Source: Salvator merianae (lineage: Eukaryota; Chordata; Lepidosauria; Squamata; Teiidae). From it: DNA of 64,000 nucleotides. Position 1 is the first letter of the stretch. Every line of letters starts with the position of its first letter. Below are positions 12,569-24,238 of this stretch, piece by piece. The position numbers and the translations under genes were made by a program. The stretch covers positions 51,249,479 through 51,313,478 of the forward strand of contig QVOM02000025.1 in the NCBI GenBank assembly GCA_003586115.2. The letters run 5' to 3'. The notes beneath the pieces are model-generated. The model was not told the DNA's origin and made no database searches. It was given only the letters and a program-made list of their open reading frames with translations.

Positions 12569-12978
12569 AGGATTCTGCCGCACGAATCCCAGCGACCAAT
12601 TAGGTCCCACAGAGTTGGCCTTCTCCGGGTCCCGTCGACTAAACAATGTCGGTTGGCGGGCCCCAGGGGGAGAGCCTTCTCTGTGGTGGCCCCGGCCCTT
12701 TGGAATCAACTCCCCCCAGAGATTAGAACAGCTCCCACCCTCCGTGCCTTTCGTAAATTGCTAAAGACTCATCTATGTCGCCAGGCATGGGGGAATTAGA
12801 TACCCCCGGGCATATATAGTTTATGCATGGAATGACTGTGTTGCATGGTTTTAATGTTGGGTTTTAATTGTTTTTAATATTAGATTTGTTATACTGTATT
12901 ATTTTGTTGTGAGCCGCTCCGAGTCTACGGAGAGGGGCGGCATACAAATCTAATAAATTAAATTAAATTAAATTAAAA
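12569..12978 (+). mobile_element. CR1/L2-type LINE 3' end (ORF2 C-terminus plus tail)
   Basis: A 5'-truncated LINE copy. The open frame covering the C-terminal end of ORF2 runs to a TAG at about 12799 and contains GRAFSVVAPALWNQLPPEIR, then a 'TLRAFRKLLKTHL' segment, the classic end of CR1/L2 reverse-transcriptase polyproteins. The 3' UTR follows, ending GAGAGGGGCGGCATACAAAT and a (TTAAA)n tail near 12950-12978. The frame is uninterrupted, so this copy is younger than the other LINEs here. A fragment of the same 3' end lies inverted at 31441-31500. Confidence 0.88.
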
Positions 12979-14059
12979 CCTTCATTTAAAGGCCTTTCTC
13001 ATAATTGTCATTCTTTTCCTCTTGTTTCTGTAGGTCAAGACAAGTTTCAGTTACATAGGTTTCCTTTACTATATGATAAGGCTCACATCTGAATTGTATG
13101 TCCAGTAAGGCAAAGAGAAGACTACATCAATAGAAGAAAAGGAAAAAAGAAAACTTTTCTCATTAGTCTTTCAGGAAACCATGAATCACAGTAGAGAATT
13201 CTGAAACTTCAAAACTGAGTTGCTGGGGGAAAACCCATAACAGTTTTATCTGTAAGAATAAGTCCATGGCCATGGTGTTCTAGCCCATGATTGAGATCAT
13301 GGGGATGAAGCATTATCCCTCACGGTTGCAGACTTGGCTTAGCCTATCAGACCTTGGTTCCTTCTACAGGAGTGTTGGACCCAGAACAATCCCATTTCAA
13401 TTCTTGTTTGCCCTGCTCAGAAACACAATTTAATATCCCTTTGGCCAGTATAATGTGCCTTTGAGTGCCATTTAGAGATGTGGATGCACATAAAAATGTA
13501 GCTTAGTTTGAACTGAACCAAACCACATTGAGTCTGGTTTGGTCTAGAACCAAGTCAAATCTAGAAACTAGTTCTAGATTGAATCTTGAACTATTCATAA
13601 ACCATCTGAGTGTTAATATAAAAAAATGAAAAAATACATTGAAACAATAGTAAAATTTAAAGAAACAGATAGGGTCAATTTATAATGCTTTAGACTGAAT
13701 CATTCAGTTTAACAAACACTCCTGTTTCGGTTTTAATCAAACAGCTCCTTTTGAACAAGGGGTGGTTCAGTTCGGTTTGAATTGGCTCAAATCAAATGGT
13801 TTGATTTGAAATGTTCTTAATTGAACTAAATTTGCACTTTTCTACAGCCATTTTTCTAGTGGCAGAACCAACATAAACTTTATGATCTCTGCTTGTGTTA
13901 TTCTTCAGTGTCAGCTTGTCCACTGTGCTGCCATCCTTGTCACTTTCCCATACCCACTCTCCCCTGCTTTCATTACACTCTACTAAGAACTGTCAGATTG
14001 TTACGAGAACTCAAGGTTATCGTGTTGTGGGGAATTAGGCTGGTAAGGATGTTTGATGA
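12979..14059. other. Anonymous DNA
   Basis: AT-rich sequence with a low-complexity stretch at about 13500-13830 rich in GGTTTGGT/AACTGAAC-like words. No coding or RNA feature can be supported. Confidence 0.4.
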
Positions 14060-15919
14060 ACAGCATGGTTCCACATCATAAATTTAATCAGTATTGGAGG
14101 AGAACAAGGATTGAGTACGCTTTCTGTTCATTCCCACATTTGTGTTATAACATGAACTCAGTTCAGACTTGCTCATTCTCACACCACATTTTTCCTGTGC
14201 TTGGCTTGGGGAAACCATACTTTTTCTGTCTCCATCCCTCAGCAAATTCCCTTTCCTGTGCAGTCAGTGATTGGCTGCAGTCCCAATGTCCAAATCTTGA
14301 CTTCACAGGGGTGGGAAAGTCAAACTCCACCCTCCGTATTTCCCTGCTGCTGTCTCAGAACATGAATTCCCTCGATGGCGTTACTGGTAATTTACCATTT
14401 GCTCTTCTCCCCCTCCAGGCTGTATCCACTTAAGCACAACTACATTTTCACATCTACCACATGATAAAGCTTCTTAAAGGGCAGACTGCAATTTCTGCTC
14501 CTTTGCAATTACACTTTTGTGCAATTATGCAATTTCAGAGTAATGTATAAGCGGGGAGAGGCCCATGAAAAGAGGAGACCCTGTGGGGGGTCTATTATTG
14601 TGAAGTTAATGGTCAGCAAATGGACTCTGCCTCACCTCTCCACAATACATCCACAGTGCCATGTGTCCCACTATGTAGTTGTTTGGTACTGATGGCAAAA
14701 CTGATAGTGATATGAGTTACTTGTTGGGGTAAGAGGCTGCACCTCCAAACAGGCTCAGCTGAGTTGTACACCGACCAGCATGCACTCTGATCCTACAACA
14801 TTCTTGCAGAAAGCTGTACTATGCTGTTTGCCCTATAACCACTAGAGCACAGTGCCGGTTTTGTATAAAAGTCCTCTTTTTATTTTTTTTTAATACATAA
14901 AATATATATCTTATTTCCCAAACGGGTGTGTTTCATATAGCTAATCTTTGCTTATTACATTTTGGCTTCCTGCCTTCTTCAAAAGCTTCTTCTAGATTTC
15001 TTGTTTTTTTGCCCCTCTTGGTTTCCCTTCTTCTTCTGATCTGTCTTCTTTCATCTTTATTCTCCAAATCCAGCAATAACAAGCTCCTTCTCTAATTATT
15101 GTAGAAAGTCAATAAAGGGTTTCCAGTTTTTAACAAACTTATCCACAGTCTTGTTTCTCAATAAGTTAGTCAATTTGTCCATCTCTGTGAGATCCATCAT
15201 TTTAATCAACCAATCATCTACCAGAGGTATTTTATCTCCTTTCCATTTTTCTGCATAGCCAGTTCTAGCTGCAATCACCATGTTTTGAATTAAAACATTA
15301 ACATTATCAAAGTTGCCCTCAACCTATACCTATTTAAATAAAATTCTAGGTTAAAAGGAAAGTTTTAAAAGTCCTCTTTTAATTAAAGGAAATATTGTTT
15401 CCCTTGTGCATTGCCAAAGGAAAATGGAGGAAACATAGTGTCTTTCTTGCAAGGACAGGAGAAAGGAAAATGTTGATACACTGTCCTTGCAGAGATGGGA
15501 GAGAAAGGAAAAATGAAAATCAGTTTGAAGATGCAAAAGAGGACAACACAACAGAAACGAGGCAATATATGCCAGGTGCTGTTCTTTCTTCCCACCCCAA
15601 CTATGACATTCTCACTCTCCTGAGTACAACGCCCACAACAAAGTTTGTCATTGGACAGCAGGAAATGGGGATCCCTCCCCCTGCACACATCCCAAAAGTA
15701 TGGTCCCCTCCCAAAGAGTTTACTTGCACTTTCTCACATCCCAAAGTAAAATGGGATAACAATCTGAAACAGGCTGAGAACTCATTTATCTTGAATGCAA
15801 AGTAGTCCTGATTTTGGCAATTTAGTCCAGAAAAACTATGGAAAGGCAGAATCATGTTGGGCCAGCAGGAACTGTAGCCAGACTGTAAACTGATTAAATG
15901 CTATGTCAGAATGTGCCCA
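14060..15919. mobile_element. Harbinger-like non-autonomous DNA transposon, copy 2 (inverted, interrupted)
   Basis: This copy matches the complement of 2277-3502. Its left part (14070-14480) aligns with 3480-3120 and its right part (15380-15910) with 2790-2285, including the end block TAAACTGATTAAATG. The termini are more decayed than in copy 1, so the borders are approximate. An L1 fragment (14881-15366) is inserted within it. Without the insert and its extra duplication it would be about 1.36 kb, close to copy 1. Confidence 0.75.
14881..15366 (-). mobile_element. L1 LINE 3' end with target-site duplication
   Basis: On the minus strand, 15281-15096 encodes the last roughly 60 residues of L1 ORF2 (WLIKMMDLTEMDKLT, then a 'KNWKPFIDFLQ' end and stop). 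A short 3' UTR follows, then the poly-A, seen on the plus strand as a T-rich run at about 14876-14892. The insert is bounded by a perfect 14-bp direct repeat AAAAGTCCTCTTTT at 14867-14880 and 15367-15380. It is a textbook 5'-truncated L1 insertion by target-primed reverse transcription. Confidence 0.9.
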
Positions 15920-16896
15920 TATACACTGCACATCCTCTCAGAGAATGAGGAGAATTTCAGACCATTGCTAGCTCCTAGAGAGGCTGTCATCACTTACACA
16001 GTTGTGCCACCTGAGAAAAGGAAAATAAAAACATGAGAGGAAGGCAGTTATCCAATCTCTCTATCAGAAGCACTAGTGTATTTCATTATCTTTTAAAATT
16101 TTGGTATTGTATTTGCAAATTGTATTTCTATTTATAAATGTTCATATTCTGTAAATAGTTATTGCTGAAAATAGGTGGAAGGGAACAATGCAACATTGGT
16201 ATTACTCTATTAATTGTTGAACTGCAGTAAAAAGAGAAGGGGAAACAGGGTTCTAAGGCTGATCAAATCTTCTTTTCACATTGCATGATACCTCCAGACT
16301 CCTTTATAAACCAGATGTATAAATGAATTCACTCAAAGTACAGCTAAAATACCCCCCTTGAGTTACTGAAATGCAAACAGTGGCTGCGCTCCTTCAAAAT
16401 CCACCGAAAATGGAGAGTATTGCCCTGCTACATAGAAATCAGACTCTGGAGTATTTTATTTCAGTTATATCCTATGGATTGAGTTCCCACAATAATGTGG
16501 ACATCTCATAGCTTCATGCTACTTGGCAGGGTCTGATCCAACCAAGAACCTTTGCATAGGTTTGTCGTTATGTCCCATGCCTAATTCAGTACTATCCAAC
16601 GTTTTATTTTTGGTGGATATAAAAAGACAGGTCAAAGGGATGGCACTAAATACCAGGAACAGATTTAGCTGCTATGTAAGAATGGAATGGGAGTAAAAAT
16701 AGGCTGCAGACCACTGCGGTCTGGAGAAGTTCCCATTGGGCCTTAGACTGACTAAAGAAAGGAGAACATACTGAAATCTGAATACAGTCTGCTGGCAGTT
16801 GCTGATAGGAGGGTTTCTTTTTCCTCTTTCAAACTCCATCAGGTTTTTCTAGGCCTTGCATTTGTGCTGGAGTGGTTTCAGTTTCCTGTGGTGTTA

Positions 16897-16900
<4 letters not shown>
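15920..16900. other. Anonymous DNA
   Basis: No recognised gene or repeat family. Confidence 0.4.
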
Positions 16901-16959
<59 letters not shown>

Positions 16960-16960
16960 T
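16901..16960. repeat. (ATT)n microsatellite
   Basis: About 20 perfect TTA/ATT triplets. The poly-Leu or poly-Tyr frames it generates are artefacts. Confidence 0.97.
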
Positions 16961-19900
16961 ATTTCTTTCTTTTCTTTATGCACAGAGTGTAAGTCAACAG
17001 GAGAAGGGAGGCAAAGCCCAAATTCAAAACAGCTTTTTTACTGTGGCTTTCCAAAATGGGTTTCCAGGTGCCTTCCATAAGTTCCTATGGTCTGAGTACC
17101 CCTGCAGCCTGTGAGTTCAGAAAATTAGGATTCCTATAGATGCATGTACACTTCCCACTGTACACATATGTAAAAATAACATCAGTAATATCTCGTCCTC
17201 TGAAGCTCACTCCTGGCTTTGGCTGGAAATGTACAAAAGACATAGTAGAAGGCTTAGCATTATCGCATTTCAACTTCCAGGTATAGATTTCAGAGAGGCA
17301 TGATGCAGGGAATAGCAAAGCTTTGGGTAACAAATTACATGATTCTCCTATCACCAATATTTTTATACATAAAACCAAACAAGGCAACTTGAATCTGTTA
17401 GAAAAGAGCAGAGAAGAAAGAAAGTGATGCATCAGTACTTCTTTCTACTATTCTCCTCCCATCATCTGTTCTTAAAAAAAAAAACACAAGAAAGTTAGCT
17501 GAGCTACTTCTTCCTCTTCCCAGCAGGAAAAGTCCTCATTAGGCAGCACTGCTGTTGGAGAGAGTAGCAAATCACCCCTTACTCAAGAAGTGAAGTGCCA
17601 TCTGTGGACAGGACATAACTGTAGCAAAGAAGATCCAGCACAGCTGGATCATCCACATCCTCATTGTTTGTGAGATCTCAGGTGTGAAAACCTCAGATGT
17701 GTCAAGTTTGTCAGGCTGATCTGCAGAGAAACATAAATCTTGTCTTGTTGCCCTCAGAGAGGCTTAAGCTTCTTGTTTGTTTGTTTGTTTTAAACCCAGC
17801 AATATTGATTTCTAATCTCCTCCTACCCGTGTAAGTTCTATTCTCCAGCTTTACTGGAAAATAATCCTTGTCCTTTAATTGGCCACTTTAATTACAAATC
17901 CAGAATTTTATATGCAAAGTATTTAACAAGTCACTGAACTGAATGAACAACTAAAATACTGATGATAATTTAAAGACCTGGTCATACCAAAACAGATTAC
18001 TCTTAGGGCACAATAGGAACTGAACTCATTTTTGGTTTGATCAAATCTATCTATTACATTGTTTACTCAGTTCATCTTTCTTAGTCCACACTTTCCATTC
18101 TACACAGCCTCAGTCCAGTGACAGGGTACTTTTTCCCTCTCCACCCCATCCACCCTTCTCTATCCTGTGTGTTCTGTGATTCTGTGTTCACGTGCCTCTG
18201 TCATAGCCCTCCCCACCCACCAACTACCCCTGTTTGCAGAACTGATAAGGTGGGGGTTTCCTGTGCTAGAGCTTTTCCTTGCCTCACACCTTTCTTCTTG
18301 CCTTGTGTTGCATCTACCTTTCCTTTTTAAAAAAAGAAAAGGCAAGTTTTGTGCAATTCTGCAAACCTGCATCTTCCCAACACAGAGGAGCAACACAGAG
18401 TGTGGTGGGTGAGTGTAGGAATACATTTCTTAGGCAACTCAACCAGCCTCTTTTTCAGAATGCCCACTGAACCTGTTCAATTATGCAAAACTGCATCTTA
18501 ACAAATTCTGGGAGGGTATCAGTGTCTTCCCCCAGCCAGGGAGTGTGCATCTATGCATTGTAAAAACAATACTGAGAAAGTGAAGCAGCAAGATTCATCC
18601 TGCCAGCTCCAACACAGGCAAAGGTGAGGAAAACATTGGAGGAACTCCTGGAAGACTGTTCCAGTGTACTCTGCCTTTAATCCCCCCCCCCCCCAAGAAC
18701 GGTGCACTATAATCTGTCTTTAAGTCCTTCCCAGCTTGTGAAGATGCAAAGTTGTGCACTTGCAAAGATCAATGGTATAATAAAAAAGGATGATAGAAAT
18801 AGGCAGATGATGACGTGAAGCAAGGAGAGAGAGGGTGAAGTGAAACTACCACCCCTCTTGAACTCCCATAAGGTCAGGGATTTGCTGGGCCAAAGAAAGA
18901 AAGGGAAACCCTCCTTTTTCCCATCCTGGAAAGTTTGGGTACTGTCCTGAAGAGTCCTTTTGCATGATCACACCCTGAAAATATAACTGGACTATGGAAC
19001 AGAAACAGTCTCAGTGCTGGGATAATCTGAATACCAAACAGATTGGATTGGGGGTGCGGGTAATAGTTCAGATAAAAATTGGAAGTGTGTTTTTGGTATC
19101 CCCAGGACCTGCCTCAGATCATCTTAGCCATTGGGTATGACTGCAGCCTAACACTTTTTAAATGATTCACCCCTTTTGTTGTATTACAGTTATACAGCAG
19201 TTTCTCTTCTGATTCATAATTTTGGAAAGGATCATTTAGAAACTAACAGAATTGTTTCACCATCATATTTTTATACAATTAATTGCAAAAGTTTAGTGCC
19301 AAAGGCTAAAGTTCAAATCACTAATTTAGAACACAGAAAGAAAATGTAGCCTCAAAAATAAATGAGCAATATGAGATCTTCAGATATCTTTTCAAACACA
19401 CACACACACACGCACACACATATACACAGCAATTGTCCCATTATGCCTGCATGCAGGTGGAACTCATTTAAAAGTGATGGTTGACTAACTTGGCAAGATT
19501 TAACACCAGATGGCGTTTCCTAGTGATATGAATAAAATACACTTAATTATACCAAATTGTTCAGTGCTTACCTTTCATCTGCTGTGCCTAGGTCAATGGC
19601 ACATGGCAAATTAGAAAGAAAAACAGCAAAGGCTGCATATAAGGATCATGTTATTTTTGACTTATTTTAAAAGCCACAGATTAGTTTTCAGGTGAGGCAA
19701 CAGGAAGGTCTCCAAGAATAATGTGCAGAAAGGCAAAAATAACTGCTGAAAAGCAAACCACAGTGATCAACAAAATCTTGTCCTGTGTCCATTGAAAATA
19801 AAAAGAAATCCCAAAGTGTCCTGTGAATGAGGTAGAAAATCAAAGCTTGTTTTCCAGGAAAATAAAACCTTTTCAGAAATAGATTTCATGATAGCACATG

Positions 19901-21839
19901 ATAGCTGCTCTTCAGATCATCTTCTGAGAAACATGCATCTCTGCAGCATCACTTTTATTACTAGCTATAACTGTTGACTTATGCCATATTCAATTTTGAT
20001 TTGCTGCCAAACTGGCATCAGCATAAACCTTCCTCCCATACACAACCTGAACATGCATGTGTGCCACCCAGATACACTCATGGGACTTGGGTAGGAGCTT
20101 AAAAAACTCTATCATCAAAATTCATTAAAGAGCTCTGACAGCAGAATGAGGCAGAAATGATCAGCAGCAGCTGGAAGCAATCAGGTGGCAGGCAGTCACA
20201 CCTGTATCTCTGCCACTGAGTTTCATGCCTCCCTGAAACTAAGACATGGGTGCAAGTTGCTTGGAAGAGGGTCTGCTTCTAAACTCATGACACCTTCAGG
20301 GCAAGGTGAGGCCTCACTGTGCAGTTAACAGTTCAGTTCAGTATATTATGACCCAAAAGCCCTCATAAAAATAAAACAATAAAAAAAATTATCAAGAATA
20401 CATAAAAAAGAAATAACTGAATCAAATAAGATACAGCATGTAACTTGGGTAAGTTCTTCACACAACCACATATTGTGGAGAATAGTCCTGGCATAGGAAA
20501 TGTGTTCTGGACCAGGAGTGTGGTAGGTCAATTGCAGCATACATGTCAGCTGATCCAGCCAAACCTAGCTGTAAAGCCAGGGAACATAAGTTCCTCAGTC
20601 TTGCCGTTGCAGGTCAGACACATTTTGGAGTGTCCCTGGAAACAGTCCCAGAAGTAGGCCATGTTTCAGAGCCTGGTGAGATGACACTGCTTCTAGAATG
20701 GAGCCTGGACTGCTCCTGCCACCACCCCTATCTATTTGCATGGTAGTGGCAGCAAGGAGGATCTATCCTGGCCCACAATGGAGACCACTATAAAGTGATC
20801 TCCCATTGAAGCATTATCCAGTGTGGTTTCTGTATCCAGAAGTGGTCCAGACATGATGGCCATATGGCTATCAAGTTCCACACCAAAACATACTCTCCTG
20901 TGGTGCAGACTTTATGGTCCAGGCACATATCTGACGCAGCTCCCATGGACCATGGCGATGTTGCCTAGTATACCAATGGTTTTCTTTCTTTAAAGAGACT
21001 ATTGTTGTGGTCTCATCTGGAGTAAGTGATTCAGTGTCATCAACAATCAGTCCCCACAGGTCTTTTTGCTATCAATACAAAATAGAGTTTTATATATTGT
21101 GTTAGCCGTTTGGGAGGTACAAACTTCATTGCTACCACCAAAGCATGTCACAATTTGTGCAGGATTGTTTCAACCTAATATCGCAGTGAAAATTGTGCCA
21201 TGTTCATAGAAGAGTCAAACGTCAGGACTGACTCCACTACCATTATTACAAGTCTCCACCTACTATGGGGGAGTAGTGATGATAGCTGTGGATTGCACTA
21301 TTCTCCAAGCTTAAAAATTATACACTTGAAATTCATTGTAAGTGTTAAATATATGAAGGCAGACATGGAAAAGAAACTTTATATTTCAATATGCAATTAG
21401 GTGTGTTGGTTATTCTTGGTGTTTTCACAATAGAGGCTTGTGAAATATATCTTTTCACATGTAGTGAAAAAGAGTTATCAAGAAAAAGTACATTCTGAGT
21501 CAGATCCATTTTATATTCAAATTACAGATGTGCAGTTTAATCATAATGTAAAGACAGCCTAAACCATCAATGATGAAATGAAATATTTCTCTTCATGAAG
21601 AAGGATAAATCATGCCAGCCAGAATTATAAATCATTTACAAAAGTTTGTTCATTCACAAAGAAAGTAAAGCTTGAAAGATTTTAAAGTCAGTCTTTGAGA
21701 CTCAACTGGGCCACTTTGGGGATGATCTCTTGATTTTTATTTTTTAATTCTCTAGAATTGAGACAGAGCACAAAATTAAATTTCTTTGATTTTGTGATCA
21801 AGAATTCTGGAATTAAAAAATGTTTTCTCAACCCTTCAA
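16961..21839. other. Long anonymous stretch, no gene recognised
   Basis: About 4.9 kb without a recognisable exon or mobile element. It holds only low-complexity tracts: C13 at 18682-18694 and a (CA)n run near 19396-19420. Open frames are short, overlapping and lack known motifs. Confidence 0.45.
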
Positions 21840-23015
21840 GGGATTAAACCAATGTGTCTATCTCTATCTTGGGTCTTCCACCAAAGACATGGGAGTTTAA
21901 GGTCCTGCACAGTATCTTAACTGTCCCTTAACTCTTCTGAAGAGAGATCTCCAGTTTGTGTCCTGAGATCTGTTAAACCCATTCTTCCAATTTGAGGGTC
22001 ACTACTCTAACTTGAGGATCAACTTGAGGGTCACTGCTCTATCACTACTAGGACCACTTTTGCCTTTACCTTCCACATCTTCTCCAATTCTTCTTTCAGT
22101 CCTTGGTATTTCTCCAGTTTCTCATATCTTTCTACCTGATGTTACCACCACTTTGAATTACTTCTATCTTGCCTTTGCCTATTACCATGATATCTCATTG
22201 ACTGACCAATATTTGTTGGATGGTTTGGATATGGAAGTCCCACAGGATCTTGGCTCTGTTGTTCTCAGTCACTTTCTCTTGTGGAATTTTCCATTTAGAC
22301 TTTGGGATGTCCTGTCCATGCTCATTGCAGATATTCCTGTACACAATTCCTGCAATTTGGTTGAGCCACTCTGTATATGCTTTTTGTGCCAGCATCTTAC
22401 ACCCAGCTACTATGTGTTGAATTATCTCTAGGGTCTATCTGCATATTCTATACCTGGGTCCTGCCTGGTATGACAGACCCCTGCTTCCTTTGATCATGTA
22501 CCCAGTGCCTGTTCTTGTGCTGCTAAAATTAGTGTCTTGGTGCTGTCTTTCCATCCTGCTTTTTCTATCCACTGACAAGATTTTCTACTGTCAGCCACTT
22601 CTATGAGATGATCTGTCAATGGTATGTTTCTTGGAAAGGTTTGTTATGCCAAGGTGCCTCCAAGAGCTTGAACTTTATTCATGCTCATTGTCTGCAGTTA
22701 TTTGACGCATTCTCCCACCAGTTTATCCATAGGGGCCATTTTACTGATCTATTCATTGATATTTCTCTCTCTATTTAGGACAATTACCTTGACACTTGTT
22801 AACCCTCACCGTTCCTATTTTTGGCTTATGTGCAGTCTATTAATGCTTAAGTTGAGGCGGAATCCTCTGTACATTGTGTGGAGTTGCTGGGTCTTAACAT
22901 CAGCAGCTTCTATGTCTTCTTTTAGCCAGCTTATTATACCAGCTAAGTATCTGGCATTTGGCAGTGCATATATATTGATTTTTCCCTCACCTGAAGTAGC
23001 AGCAGGTGTGTGAAC
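21840..23015 (-). pseudogene. R4/Dong-clade LINE relic (C-terminal region with REL-type endonuclease)
   Basis: Minus-strand reading follows the C-terminal half of an R4/Dong non-LTR retrotransposon. In order: YLAGIISWLKEDIEAADVKT (about 22960-22900), a degraded middle with KAGWKDSTKTLILAAQEQAL (about 22570-22510), IIQHIVAGCKMLAQKAYTEW, AGIVYRNICNEHG with 'AKILWDFHIQT' (about 22350-22210), and EKLEKYQGLKEELEKMWKVK (about 22120-22050), then a tail similar to 'VLGTAKILRRTL' near 21900. In this family the ILWDF region precedes the PDI...D restriction-like endonuclease core, which is lost here to mutation. Stops and frameshifts show it is dead. Families of this kind are known from lizards such as Anolis. 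Confidence 0.85.
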
Positions 23016-24179
23016 AAGGAGTGATTTTTGTTTACAGTGCAAGTTCCAGCACTGAGCAGAAACTGTCAATGTTGGTTACTCTGGGAAATATCATTTATCA
23101 TTCAACTACAGTTTGGGGTCATGGAAAAAATATTTAAAACAAACAAATTGTTGGAATAATTTGTCATAATGTTGATAATATTTAATAGACCCATCATGAC
23201 ACTTGACATGTCTAGTATCAAGCTGAGTCTATGTAAATACCTGTAGACAGGACTACAAAAAGAAAATAAAGCAGAAGCATAAGAACTCCAAAAAGAGCTT
23301 GCTGTACATAGTGATTTGCTACATTTCTGCTGAAGTAGTTTTGAGAAGTAGAAGAGAGTAGAAATATGCTGAGCCAGCTTGAATTTGAACAGAACCACCC
23401 CAGGCTTAGGGTTCAAACTGAACAACCATTTTCAAGTTTGTGCACTCTTCAAGAAGAAAGAGGTCACTTGTAGAAGATGAACAGTTCTGCTAAGGGTAAA
23501 CAAAATACTGGCTGTAGAAGCTTCTCATCCTTTCTCTACATGTTTGTTTAATCCCTCTCCATATGTTTGATACAAGCCTAAATATGCATATATATAATTT
23601 AAGAACTATTTTGGTATCATGGAATTGATAAGAAAAGGACAGAAGTGATTGACAGGAGATATGAAACTGCATATTTGAGAAACATAAGCTGTAAAAAATA
23701 GCCTCTAGGGATCACATGTATCAAAAGCAGCCTTTCTGGTTCTAGCCTTTAAATGTAAACATTGTAAGAATTAACTCTACCAGTCATTTTCCCAAGTATT
23801 TTCTGAGGGAGTCATTAAAAATCCATTGTTCCCTAAGTGTTAGAGGAAAAATTCTAAGCCACGTCTAACACCAAATAACAATAGGAAGTCCATATAGAGA
23901 AACACTGCATTGCTGATTATTTATAAATACTTAGAACGTAAAGAAAATTGTGCTGAACAATAACAGATCCAAGTGAACAGAATATAGCAATGACACTTGA
24001 AGCACTGAAAATAAGAACACAAAATCTCCTGGAAATAGGTGAGTTATCCAGGATCAGATTTCTTCCATCTACTATAATGATAACATGCTTTCACCATGAC
24101 TGTTACAGGAAATTACAATGTCTTCCTCCTCACATACACACTTTCTGCTTCCAATGGGAAGATTCTATAGGCAAATTAA
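23016..24179. other. Anonymous DNA
   Basis: AT-rich, no recognisable domain. It may include the 5' continuation of the R4 relic, but I cannot align it. Confidence 0.35.
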
Positions 24180-24238
24180 TATTTATTTATTTATTTGACT
24201 TATCTATATCCCAGTCTTAACCCTAAAAAAATCTTACA
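24180..24238 (-). repeat. Fragment of LINE/SINE 3' tail
   Basis: (TTTA)n followed by TGACTTATCTATATCCCAGT resembles the inverted tail of a CR1/L2-type LINE or a tRNA-SINE using it. It is very short, so the family is not assigned. Confidence 0.4.
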
